A stretch of DNA of 64,000 nt from DASXIF01 sp036498145. Its GTDB lineage: Bacteria; Actinomycetota; Actinomycetes; Mycobacteriales; Jatrophihabitantaceae. The stretch covers positions 434,001 through 498,000 of the forward strand of contig CAVPSV010000002.1 of assembly GCA_963708625.1 (NCBI GenBank). The letters run 5' to 3'. The notes beneath the pieces were generated by a model. It was given only the letters and a program-made list of their open reading frames with translations, ran no database searches and was not told the origin of the DNA. The first letter of the stretch is position 1; each line of letters begins with the position of its first letter. Below, piece by piece: positions 8,442 through 16,609 of the stretch. Made by a program: the position numbers and the translations under genes.

Positions 8442-9263
8442 TCAGTGCCGCCGGGGCTCGACCACGAGTGTCTGCAACGTCGCGCCGCACGGCCCGGCGA
8501 GATCGGAGACGACCGACCGCGCCAGCCCGGCGCCCGCGGCCGACAGCGTGGTCTGCGCGTCCAGCAGGATCCACTCGCCGAGCACCGGACGAGCCAGATG
8601 GATATCGAGATCGATGTTCAGGAATGACCAGGTCTGCCAGTCCAGTTCAGAGGAGATACCGCTCGCCGAGTCGCCGACGAGCGCCACCCGTTGCAGCGAA
8701 CTCGGCGCGTGGCCATCGACGATGGGCAGTCGCGATCGCGTCCACATTTGCGCCGGCCCGGGCTCGGCGATGCCCCCGAAGACCGCCCGCCACTCGATCG
8801 TCTCCGCGTACGGGAAGGTGCCGAGCCACGGGGTCAGGCCCGCCGGCGGTCCGGGCAGCGCAACCGGCTCGGGCGCCACCTCGGGCAGCGAACTCGCGCG
8901 CACCAGCCAGATCCGCGCATGCAGGCAGTCGCGACCCTCTGCGCTCAGTGTTGCCGCCACCAGCACCGCAGCGCGGGCCGAGCGCAGCACCGACGTGCGC
9001 ACCGTCACGTCGGCGACGGGCACCGGGCCGACGAACTCGGCAGCAGTGCGCAGCGCCACCAGATCGCAACGCCCGGTATGCGCCGCTGCCGCCTGCTCGG
9101 CCGCATGGACGAGCAGTGCGTTCGGGGGTCCGCCGTGCTGCAGTTGCGCCGACCACGGGCCGCCGGTGCAGGGGTCCGAGCGATAGGTCGAAGCCTCACC
9201 TGAAAGATCGAGAAGAAGAAAATAAGGGTTCGCCACGACCGCACACGTTAGTTGCGTCCTCAC
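8442..9263 (-). CDS. Acyl-CoA thioesterase-like protein (double hot-dog)
   Basis: The protein resembles TesB-like thioesterases with two hot-dog halves. The first half has WSAQLQHGGPPNALLVHAAE and the second LDWQTWSFLNIDLDIHLARP followed by GEWILLDAQTTLSAAGAGLA. Such enzymes hydrolyse acyl-CoA thioesters. The start is uncertain: the homology begins near ANPYFLLLD, so an internal GTG about 10 codons in is also possible. It is separate from the homogentisate operon upstream by about 95 bp. Confidence 0.8.
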   Translation of the reverse strand: MRTQLTCAVVANPYFLLLDLSGEASTYRSDPCTGGPWSAQLQHGGPPNALLVHAAEQAAAAHTGRCDLVALRTAAEFVGPVPVADVTVRTSVLRSARAAVLVAATLSAEGRDCLHARIWLVRASSLPEVAPEPVALPGPPAGLTPWLGTFPYAETIEWRAVFGGIAEPGPAQMWTRSRLPIVDGHAPSSLQRVALVGDSASGISSELDWQTWSFLNIDLDIHLARPVLGEWILLDAQTTLSAAGAGLARSVVSDLAGPCGATLQTLVVEPRRH

Positions 9264-9357
9264 CGTTTTGGAGGTCTACACTGGCGCAGGAAGAGGCGAG
9301 CGGTTCGCCAGCGGCACATCCCTCCCGTGCCGCAGCGGCCGCCGCCTCTTCTCTTTC

Positions 9358-10590
9358 TCACTCCGATGAGGCGATACGCCCACGGACCTCGCCCAGGCCC
9401 ACCGGCACCCCGCCGCCGTGGGCCACCGCGGTGATCACCACCTCGTCGCCGTCGAGCAAGAAGCCCCGCACCTCGTCCCCGGTTACCACCGGCCGCGCGC
9501 CGTTGCGGGTGAGTTCGAGCAGGCTGCCGAACTGGTCCGGGTCCGGGCCGCTCACCGTGCCGGACGCGTACAGGTCGCCGGTGCGCAGCGACGCTCCGTT
9601 CACCGTCATGTGTGCCAGCATCTGCGCGGGCGTCCAGTACATGGATGCGAACGGGGGCCACGACACCACGGTGCCGTTCAGCGCCACCTCGAGCCCGATC
9701 TGCAGGCTGTCGCGGCGGCCCGCATCGTCGAGGTAGACCTGCAGTGGTACGTCGCGCGGCGGCGGTTCGATCCAGGCCTCGGTGAGTGCCGCGAGCGGCG
9801 TGACCCACGCCGACACCGACGTCGCGAACGATTTGCCGAGGAACGGCCCTAACGGGACGTACTCCCACGCCTGGATGTCCCGCGCCGACCAGTCGTTGAC
9901 CAGGCATACGCCGAAGACGTGGCTGCGGAACGCGGTGAGCGGTACCGGCGTACCGAGCTGCGAGCCGACGCCGACCACGAAGCCCACCTCGGCCTCGATA
10001 TCGAGCCGCTCGGACGGGCCGAACACGGTGGCGTCGTCACGGCGCAGCTGACCATGCGGACGCCGCACCGCGGTGCCCGACACCACCACCGTGCCGGCGC
10101 GGCCGTGATAGCCGATCGGCAGGTGTTTCCAGTTCGGCGTCAGTGGTTCACCGTCCGGGCGGAACAGCCGTCCGACATTGGTGGCGTGCTGCTCGGAGGC
10201 GTAGAAGTCGACGTAGTCGGCCACGGTGAACGGCAGTGTCAACGTCAGCTCGTCCAGCGGCTTGAGCAGCGGTTCGATGTCAGGCTGCGCTGCTGGATCG
10301 GTCAGCCATTCGCTCATCCGGGTGCGAACGGCGGACCAGGTGGCCGGGCCGGCCGCCAACAGCCGGTCGATCGTGCCGGCCGCGAAGAGTTCGGCGAGCG
10401 CGGTGCCCGCGGTCGCCGCGGTGAGGTCGAGTGCTCGGCCACCGATCCGCACCACCACGTGCCGGTGTCCGTCGGCATCGCGCGAGCTGCCGTAGGGCAG
10501 GTTGTGCACCCCGAACGGATCGTCGGCGTCGACGCCGGTCCAGCTCCACGCCGGGCCACCGCCCGGCGAATCGATCTGTGGCGCGATCAC
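9358..10590 (-). CDS. fahA: Fumarylacetoacetase
   Basis: This enzyme cleaves fumarylacetoacetate to fumarate and acetoacetate, the last step of tyrosine/homogentisate breakdown. The N-terminal domain (GVHNLPYG) is followed by the catalytic domain with YVDFYASEQHATNVGRLF, PIGYHGRAGT, LDIEAEVGF and NDWSARDIQAWEY. At 410 residues it is full length. GTG at 10590 overlaps the stop of the upstream unknown gene by 4 bp, so the two are translationally coupled. Confidence 0.95.
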   Translation of the reverse strand: MIAPQIDSPGGGPAWSWTGVDADDPFGVHNLPYGSSRDADGHRHVVVRIGGRALDLTAATAGTALAELFAAGTIDRLLAAGPATWSAVRTRMSEWLTDPAAQPDIEPLLKPLDELTLTLPFTVADYVDFYASEQHATNVGRLFRPDGEPLTPNWKHLPIGYHGRAGTVVVSGTAVRRPHGQLRRDDATVFGPSERLDIEAEVGFVVGVGSQLGTPVPLTAFRSHVFGVCLVNDWSARDIQAWEYVPLGPFLGKSFATSVSAWVTPLAALTEAWIEPPPRDVPLQVYLDDAGRRDSLQIGLEVALNGTVVSWPPFASMYWTPAQMLAHMTVNGASLRTGDLYASGTVSGPDPDQFGSLLELTRNGARPVVTGDEVRGFLLDGDEVVITAVAHGGGVPVGLGEVRGRIASSE

Positions 10591-11423
10591 CCGGCACGAA
10601 CCAGGCCGAGTGAGATCAGGTCGTCGATCGGCTCGGTGACGCTGCAGGTGCCGAGCGAGCCGAACACGGTACGGATCGCCTTGACGTCGCCCAGATCCAG
10701 GTGGCGTACCCGCTCGGCCACGACTGCCGGATCCCGTTCGGCGAGCACCGCGGCGACTGCGGGCGCGTTCGCGGTACCCGTCGCGCAGAGCGTGGCGAGC
10801 GCGATGTTGAGAAACCCGTGGTGCTCGAATCCGTTGTGCGCGTCGCGGTGGCGCACCCCGCTGTGCAGACCCGCCGTGCACTTGAACCGCAACAACTCGG
10901 CGGCGCACAGCACGATGGGCCCGGCCAATTCATCCTCTGTGCTGAACGCGTCGAGCGTGGTGCCGCCGGTGCGCAGCTTCAGGTGCAGCCCGGCGGCGCG
11001 CAGATCGTGCACGTGCCGCTCGGTGACGTGCCGCACCGGAATCTCGACGTACACCGCGACCCCGCGTTCGACGAACGGCGCGGCTGCGCGTGCGGCCGCG
11101 CGGCCGCCGTAGCGGCCGATCGGGAACTCCACCGCGGCCAGCTGCAGCGCCGGGCAGCGCGCGAGCGTCGCCTGCACCGCACTGACTGCCGCTGGGCCGC
11201 CCGGCACCACCGCCGCCACGGCGACCGGCGGGACGCCGAACCGCTGGACGTGCTCGTCGACCGCCAGCAATCGCGAGTCGGTAGTCACCAGCGGGCCGAC
11301 GAAATCCTCGTACCAGCTGAGCCGGTGCCGCGCGTGCCCGGCCACCGCCCGGTCCGGGCGGACCGCGGCCGGCGGGAACATCGACGCGTCGTCGAACAGC
11401 CCGGTGACCAGCTCGTCAATCAT
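10587..11423 (-). CDS. Unknown protein of the homogentisate operon
   Basis: I do not recognise a named family. The protein has 278 residues, is soluble, and has alternating beta/alpha segments. Conspicuous stretches are FDDASMFPPAA at the start, KLRTGGTTLDAFSTEDELA, FKCTAGLHSGVRHRDA and EHHGFLNIALA; the His-rich part could form a metal or substrate site. It overlaps hmgA upstream (8 bp) and fahA downstream (4 bp), so it is made in step with both enzymes. The pathway needs a maleylacetoacetate isomerase between them, and no glutathione-type isomerase is seen here. A role as an isomerase is inference only. Confidence 0.7.
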   Translation of the reverse strand: MIDELVTGLFDDASMFPPAAVRPDRAVAGHARHRLSWYEDFVGPLVTTDSRLLAVDEHVQRFGVPPVAVAAVVPGGPAAVSAVQATLARCPALQLAAVEFPIGRYGGRAAARAAAPFVERGVAVYVEIPVRHVTERHVHDLRAAGLHLKLRTGGTTLDAFSTEDELAGPIVLCAAELLRFKCTAGLHSGVRHRDAHNGFEHHGFLNIALATLCATGTANAPAVAAVLAERDPAVVAERVRHLDLGDVKAIRTVFGSLGTCSVTEPIDDLISLGLVRAG

Positions 11424-12626
11424 TGCCACGACCACCACGTGCCCACGACCACGCGTACACGCCGTCGTCGCTGGCGCGACCGCCCTCGCCCAGACGCAGC
11501 GGCCGGAACGTGTCCACCATGACGGCAAGCTCGTCGAAGTAGTCGATGCCGATACTGCGCTCGTAGGCGCCGGGCTGCGGGCCGTGCGAGTACCCGCCGG
11601 GATGCAGCGAGATCGACCCAGGTCCGATTCCGGATCCTTTGCGAGCCTCGTAGTCGCCGCCGCAGTAGAACATGACCTCGTCCGAGTCGACGTTCGAGTG
11701 GTAGTAGGGCACCGGGATCGACAACGGGTGGTAGTCCACCTTGCGCGGCACGAAATTGCAGACGACGAAGTTGTGCGCCTCGAACACCTGGTGCACCGGC
11801 GGTGGCTGGTGCACGCGCCCGGTGATCGGTTCGAAGTCGCTGACGTTGAACGTGTACGGATACAGGCACCCGTCCCAGCCGACCACGTCGAAGGGATGCT
11901 CCGGGTAGAGGTGCATGGTGCCGGCGATGCCCGTCGGCGCTGAGCCGCGGTGCTTGATGTACACCGGCACCTCCGTGCCGCTGCCGATGGCCGGATCACC
12001 GGGACCGTGCAGGTCGCGCTCGCAATACGGTGCGTGCTCGAGGAGCTGGCCGAACTTGGACAGGTAGCGCCGCGCCGGCGTGATGTGGCTGTTCGCCTCG
12101 ATGCAGTACGCGCGCAGCGGCTCGTCGCCATGTGGCACCCAGCGGTGCGTGGTGGCGCGGGGGATCAGCACATAGTCGCCGGAGCGGGCCGCCAGCGGGC
12201 CGAACACCGTCTCCACGGTGGCGCTGCCGGACTTCGACATAGACGCACTCGTCGCCGATGGCGTTGCGGTACAGCGGTGATGGCGCACCGGCGACGACGT
12301 AGCTGATCCGCACATCGTCATTGCCCAACACCAGTCGTCGGCCGGTGACGACGTCGGCCTGGGCGCTGTCGTTGTCGCCGAACAGGGAGTGCAGGGCCAG
12401 GTGCCGGGGCAGCAGCGGTTCGTTCGGGCGTGGTGGACAGATCGGGCAACTCCCAGCGCTGGGCGTCGATGATCGCGGACGGCAGCCGGCGGTGGTAGAG
12501 CAGTGCGGAATCGGACGAGAAGCCCTCCTCGCCCATCAACTCCTCGTAGTACAGCTCACCGTCGGCGCTGCGGTGCTGGGTGTGCCGCTTGGGCGGCACG
12601 CTGCCGCGTCTCTGGTAGTACGCCAT
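11416..12626 (-). CDS. hmgA: Homogentisate 1,2-dioxygenase, two frameshifts
   Basis: This Fe(II) ring-cleaving dioxygenase converts homogentisate to maleylacetoacetate. The start MAYYQRRGSVPPKRHTQ is typical. Later segments include GDYVLIPRATTHRW, HLYPEHPFDVVGWDG, FVPRKVDYHPLSIPVPYYH and SISLHPGGYSHGPQPGA, which carry the metal-ligand His and Glu residues. The frame breaks near 12433 and 12240, both consistent with single extra bases. The upstream GTG at 12647 is an alternative start. It heads a three-gene operon and is divergent from the lipoprotein gene. Confidence 0.92.
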
Positions 12627-12728
12627 CTGCCTATCGAACCGCGTCACATGCCCGGGCACGAGCCCCACTTCCGTAGCATCGTCGCCAGACGCGCCAGGAC
12701 ACCGCGCGGCGCCGGGGGAGGAGCGAGC

Positions 12729-13541
12729 ATGGTTCGGGTGTCGAGCCCCGCAAACTCAGCCGCTCCGCCGCGTTGCGGGCGAGGATGGCGGGCGCGGCGT
12801 GCTTCGGCGGCAGGTGGCCTCGTGGTCGCGCTCGCGCTGGTGTTGGCGTGCGTCGCAGCCTGTACCAGCACGACCAGCGGCAACGGTTCGGCGCTAGGCC
12901 AGGGCCAGTCGACGACTTCGGCGACCGGTGCGTCATCGTTGCCAGGTTTCCCCGTAACCGGCGGTGCAGGCACCACACCGGCCACGACTTTCGTACCCAG
13001 CCCGATCCCGGCACCGGCGGCGTGCCCGGGCGGGACGTGCAAGCAGAACATGTCGAGCTCGGTGTCCGCGCCATTCACGGTGATCGTTCGCACCAATCCG
13101 GCCTATGGCAACGGGCAGGGCGCGACCATTGTGGAATTGACCGACTCGGGCGTGCCGGTGTCGTGGTACGTGGTGCCGGGGGAGGTGCCGGCAGAGATCA
13201 CCTGCTCCTCGACGCCCAACGAGGCGAACTGCGTGCTGGTCGATCACGTCGGCGCGCATGGATCGGATGCCATCGTGTTCCGCATCAGCGGCGGCACGCT
13301 GAAACGCGGCTCGACGGTGGTGGCCGCGACGCCCGAGATGCATGCCAGCGATCTGAACGGCGACGGGTGGATCGACGCAGCGGGCCTGCAGAACAACGGC
13401 ACGCCTGACTACGCCACCGGAAAGGTGTATTGGCAGACCTGGGTTTCCGACGGGCTGCGGCTGAACTCCACCGGCTGCACTGCCCTGGCCAGCACACCGG
13501 GGCCGCAACCCAGCACCCCCGCACGCAGCAACTGCCCGTAA
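12729..13541 (+). CDS. Putative lipoprotein
   Basis: The protein has a basic N-terminus, a hydrophobic segment (GGLVVALALVLACVAAC) ending in a lipobox with the Cys near residue 40, and a Ser/Thr/Gly/Pro-rich linker to about residue 95. A compact domain follows with four Cys residues. It contains ASDLNGDGWIDAAG, which resembles a single calcium-binding EF-like loop. The function is not recognised. ATG at 12729 lies after GGGGGAGGAGCGA. Confidence 0.75.
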   Translation: MVRVSSPANSAAPPRCGRGWRARRASAAGGLVVALALVLACVAACTSTTSGNGSALGQGQSTTSATGASSLPGFPVTGGAGTTPATTFVPSPIPAPAACPGGTCKQNMSSSVSAPFTVIVRTNPAYGNGQGATIVELTDSGVPVSWYVVPGEVPAEITCSSTPNEANCVLVDHVGAHGSDAIVFRISGGTLKRGSTVVAATPEMHASDLNGDGWIDAAGLQNNGTPDYATGKVYWQTWVSDGLRLNSTGCTALASTPGPQPSTPARSNCP

Positions 13542-13593
13542 CCCGCCCCGCGTGCGCACGCTGGCCGGGCACGGGGTTGGTTGGGGGGGCGAG

Positions 13594-14199
13594 TTAGGTG
13601 ACGCGGCGGTAGCGGATGTGGGTGGTCAACGGTGAGTGGAGCACCTCGGCGGGTTCGAACCCGAAGGATTCGATCCCCTCGAAGATTCGCTCACCTGAAC
13701 CGAGCAGCACTGGTGCGATGTCGAGTGTGAGTTCGTCGATCACGCCGGCGTTCAGTGCCTGTCGGACGGTCGATGCACCACCGGCGATGTCCACGCCGTT
13801 GTCTCCGGCGGCCTGGCGCGCCGCGGAGTACGCCGCGTCGAACCCGTCGGTGACGAAATGAAAGGTCGTCCCGCCGTCCAGCTGGATCGGATCGTGCCCG
13901 TAGTGGGTCAGCACGAACACCGGCGCGTGATACGGCGGTTCGGCGCCCCACCACCCGGTCCATTCCTCATCCCAGTCCCCGCGGATCGGGCCGAACATGT
14001 TCCGACCCATGACATACGCGCCCCGCGGGCGCATCAGCCAGCCGGTCGCGACCTTGTCGGCCTCGTTGGCTCGCGGGTCGCCGATGTGCCAGCCGTGCAG
14101 TTCACGCCCCCGCTTGCCGAGCGGATGCTCGCGGCTCTGGTCCGGCCCGGCGACGAAGCCGTCCAACGAGATCGACATGTGGCAGGTGGTGTCCGGCAC
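13594..14199 (-). CDS. DHFR/RibD-like reductase
   Basis: This belongs to the RibD C-terminal/dihydrofolate-reductase-like family of NADPH enzymes. MSISLDGFVAGP at the start, YVMGRNMFG in the middle and DIAGGASTVRQALNAGVIDELTLDIAPVLLGSG near the end are diagnostic. The substrate in these stand-alone proteins is usually unknown. It is divergent from the SCO6745-like gene by 139 bp and converges on the lipoprotein gene. A second, different member lies at 21289. Confidence 0.88.
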   Translation of the reverse strand: MPDTTCHMSISLDGFVAGPDQSREHPLGKRGRELHGWHIGDPRANEADKVATGWLMRPRGAYVMGRNMFGPIRGDWDEEWTGWWGAEPPYHAPVFVLTHYGHDPIQLDGGTTFHFVTDGFDAAYSAARQAAGDNGVDIAGGASTVRQALNAGVIDELTLDIAPVLLGSGERIFEGIESFGFEPAEVLHSPLTTHIRYRRVT

Positions 14200-14237
14200 C
14201 CCGCACCTCCTCGAGTGATTGCGACTGACAAGTGATC

Positions 14238-14309
14238 GTGCGGACGGTAACAGGAGAGGCGATGAGTTCGGCGCTGCGTCGGCGTCTCAGTGATATGAGG
14301 TGTCCGCAC
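14238..14309. promoter_or_regulatory. Widely spaced 8-bp inverted repeat in divergent gap
   Basis: GTGCGGAC at 14238-14245 is inverted as GTCCGCAC at 14302-14309. It lies between the divergent DHFR-like and SCO6745-like genes. It could be a pair of half-sites, but it may be chance in GC-rich DNA. Confidence 0.25.
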
Positions 14310-14338
14310 GCCCGTCGGGTCGGCAGCAGGAGGCAGAG

Positions 14339-15160
14339 ATGGTGAACGCGATGGCCCGGCGAATGTTCGACCTCGTCGAGCCGATCGGTGTCATCCCGTA
14401 CTCGGCCGACGAGCCGAACGAGACCATGTTCGCGTTGGGATTCACCAATTACTGGGACACCTATTTCGCCGGGCGGGCCGCGCCCCTGGGCCGCGTCGCA
14501 CCGGAAGTGGTGGACGCGCTGTTCTACAACTTCGCTCCCGGCGAGGTGGCTCGCCATATCCCCAAGGTGTGGCGCACCACCACTCCCGAAGCCGCCATCG
14601 CCGCCCGGCGCGCTGGCTGTGCGAAGGCGCTGCAGCGGATCCTCGGCGATCGCGTCGAGTCTCCCGCCTTTGCCCGTGTCGCCGAACTGCTGACCAAGGC
14701 GGCGACGAGCGCCCCCCTGCACGGTCGACCCATGTACGCCGCGCTGCGGGCACTGCCGGTGCCCGACGACCTGGTCACCCGCGTCTTCCACGCGGCCTCC
14801 ATGCTGCGCGAGCACCGCGGTGACGGGCACATCGCGGCACTGATTACCAACGGCGTCGGTGGTACCGAGGCCCACGTCCTGTTCGCTCTCGAGCTGGAAA
14901 TGCCGGCGGAGAAGTTCGGGCGCATCCACCACCTGCCGGCCGCGCAGCTCACTGCGGTAATCGACGGGATGCGAGACCGCGGCCTGATCGGCGACGACGG
15001 TTGGCTGAGTGAACGGGGCCACGCCGTCAGGGAGCACGTCGAGGCGCTCACCGATGACATGGCGGCCAAGCCCTACGAGTGCCTGGAACCGGACGAGCTC
15101 GATGAACTCACCTGCGCCCTCGAGCCGCTCGCCGCGCTACTCATCGCGGCCCAGGACTAA
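14339..15160 (+). CDS. SCO6745-family protein
   Basis: This is a helical protein of about 273 residues, similar to the SCO6745/SalK group of actinobacterial proteins with no settled function. Characteristic parts are LVEPIGVIPYS at the start, FTNYWDTYFAGRAAPLG, HIPKVWRTTTPEAA, and a winged-helix-like C-terminal part (AVIDGMRDRGLIGDDGWLSERG). AGGAGG at 14327-14332 fixes the ATG at 14339. It is followed after 38 bp by a PNPOx-like gene, probably in one transcript. Confidence 0.8.
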   Translation: MVNAMARRMFDLVEPIGVIPYSADEPNETMFALGFTNYWDTYFAGRAAPLGRVAPEVVDALFYNFAPGEVARHIPKVWRTTTPEAAIAARRAGCAKALQRILGDRVESPAFARVAELLTKAATSAPLHGRPMYAALRALPVPDDLVTRVFHAASMLREHRGDGHIAALITNGVGGTEAHVLFALELEMPAEKFGRIHHLPAAQLTAVIDGMRDRGLIGDDGWLSERGHAVREHVEALTDDMAAKPYECLEPDELDELTCALEPLAALLIAAQD

Positions 15161-15198
15161 GCAACACACCATCCGATTCGCACAGGAAGGGACCTCTC

Positions 15199-15720
15199 AT
15201 GGACATCACGAATCTGGGTAAGGCGGACGGGCTGCCGCCAGTGGATTGGGCGGCAATCGTCGACAAGCTCGACGCCGGCTCGGCACCGGCGCCGGACGCC
15301 GTCAATTCCCGCACGACCTGGCTGTGCACGCTCAACGACGACGGCAGCCCGCATGTGACCCCCGTCGGTGCCCTGTGGATCGACGGCACGTTCTGGTTCC
15401 AGACCGGTTCCACTCGGAAGGGACGCAATGTCGCGCGCGACCCGCGGTGTTCGGTCGCGGTGTCCATCCGCGACGCGGACGTCGTCGTCGAGGGTGATGC
15501 GGTGCGAGTGACCGACCCGGACGCCGTGGCCCGGCTTGCCAAGGCGTGGGCAGATCAGGGCTGGCCGGCCGAACCCGACGCGAGCGGATCGGGCATCACC
15601 GCGCCGTTCAACGCTCCCTCGCAGGGACCACCGCCATGGCACGTATATCGCATCGAGCCACGTTCGGCGATCGTGAGCCTGTCGGCCGAACCAGGCGGCC
15701 TGACCCGCTTCCGGTTCTGA
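15199..15720 (+). CDS. Pyridoxamine-phosphate-oxidase-fold protein
   Basis: This is a flavin- or F420-binding split beta-barrel protein. LCTLNDDGSPHVTPVGALWIDG and RKGRNVARDPRCSVAVSI match the family core, and the end WHVYRIEPRS is typical of the F420/FMN-type members. The ligand cannot be assigned. An AGGAAGGGA ribosome site precedes the ATG at 15199. It lies downstream of the SCO6745-like gene, and the pair may share a substrate. Confidence 0.85.
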   Translation: MDITNLGKADGLPPVDWAAIVDKLDAGSAPAPDAVNSRTTWLCTLNDDGSPHVTPVGALWIDGTFWFQTGSTRKGRNVARDPRCSVAVSIRDADVVVEGDAVRVTDPDAVARLAKAWADQGWPAEPDASGSGITAPFNAPSQGPPPWHVYRIEPRSAIVSLSAEPGGLTRFRF

Positions 15721-15723
15721 CCG

Positions 15724-16572
15724 TCAGGTGAGGCTGACCGAGGCGTGAATGTCATCGCCGGGCAGCGGTCCGTCGGTCACCGCCATCACCTCGCTGGACA
15801 GCAGGACGAGGGCTCCGCCGTAGGACGACAGGAATGCCGTATCAGCCGCGTCACGCCCGGTCGCGATCCGGACCAACGTACTGCGAGGTGCGAGCAGGGT
15901 GGCGTCGGCAACGCGCCACACGCCGTCCACCGCGGCCTCGGCAACGGCGTGAAAGTCCATCGGGTTCAGGCCGGGTGCATACACCGCAGCGAGCCTGGCC
16001 GGAACGTCGAGCGCGCGCAGCAGCGCAATGACCAGATGGGCGTAGTCCCGGCACACGCCTTGGCGCAGCAGCAGGGTGTCGACCGCGCCGTCCGTTGGCC
16101 CGCTCGATCCGGCCACATAGGCCAACTGCGAGCCCACCCACGACGAGACCGAAGCCAGTAGCTCCCGCTCGCCGGTGATGCCGGCGAACTCGGCCGCGGC
16201 GATTGCGGCGAGGCGGTCGGACTCGGCGTATCGGCTGGGGCGGAGGTACACGATTCGGTCTTCGTCGCTGACCAGGTCCTGTCGGGCACTCCCCGTGACG
16301 GTGGCCTGGTACTCGATCGTCATCCGGCCGACCGTGGGGACCACGAGATGGACACGTCCGTCGTCGGGTACCGCGACCTCGTTGACCGGTATCTGGACGC
16401 CGTCACACCGAACCGACAACGACTCATCCACCCTGGTCCCAGGCATGCCCGACACGGCCACCTGGAGCATCACTTCGAGCGGTTGCAGCACGTCCAGCTC
16501 GAGAGATGCCGCCACCATCCGCCGACGACCGTCCACTTGGTCAGTATCTACGCCCGCCGCCGGCGAGGCCAT
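15724..16572 (-). CDS. Transglutaminase-like (cysteine peptidase fold) protein
   Basis: The catalytic triad of the transglutaminase core is visible: Cys in RQGVCRDYAHL, His in MDFHAVAEA and Asp in WRVADAT. A beta-rich N-terminal domain precedes it, as in bacterial transglutaminase-like proteins. Members may act as proteases or amidases. ATG at 16572 is chosen to avoid overlap with the upstream DUF4157 gene (stop at 16610); the frame stays open to 16683, and ATG 16518 is possible. Being just downstream of the DUF4157 gene, it could belong to that operon. Confidence 0.8.
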   Translation of the reverse strand: MASPAAGVDTDQVDGRRRMVAASLELDVLQPLEVMLQVAVSGMPGTRVDESLSVRCDGVQIPVNEVAVPDDGRVHLVVPTVGRMTIEYQATVTGSARQDLVSDEDRIVYLRPSRYAESDRLAAIAAAEFAGITGERELLASVSSWVGSQLAYVAGSSGPTDGAVDTLLLRQGVCRDYAHLVIALLRALDVPARLAAVYAPGLNPMDFHAVAEAAVDGVWRVADATLLAPRSTLVRIATGRDAADTAFLSSYGGALVLLSSEVMAVTDGPLPGDDIHASVSLT

Positions 16573-16609
16573 GCCAATCGTGGGATCGGGAGGCTCTCGG
16601 TGCGCGGCA

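Noticed and set aside
13550..13561. Palindrome GCGTGCGCACGC between convergent genes as a terminator
   Set aside because: It has no loop and no U-tract, and palindromes of this kind are expected by chance at this GC content.
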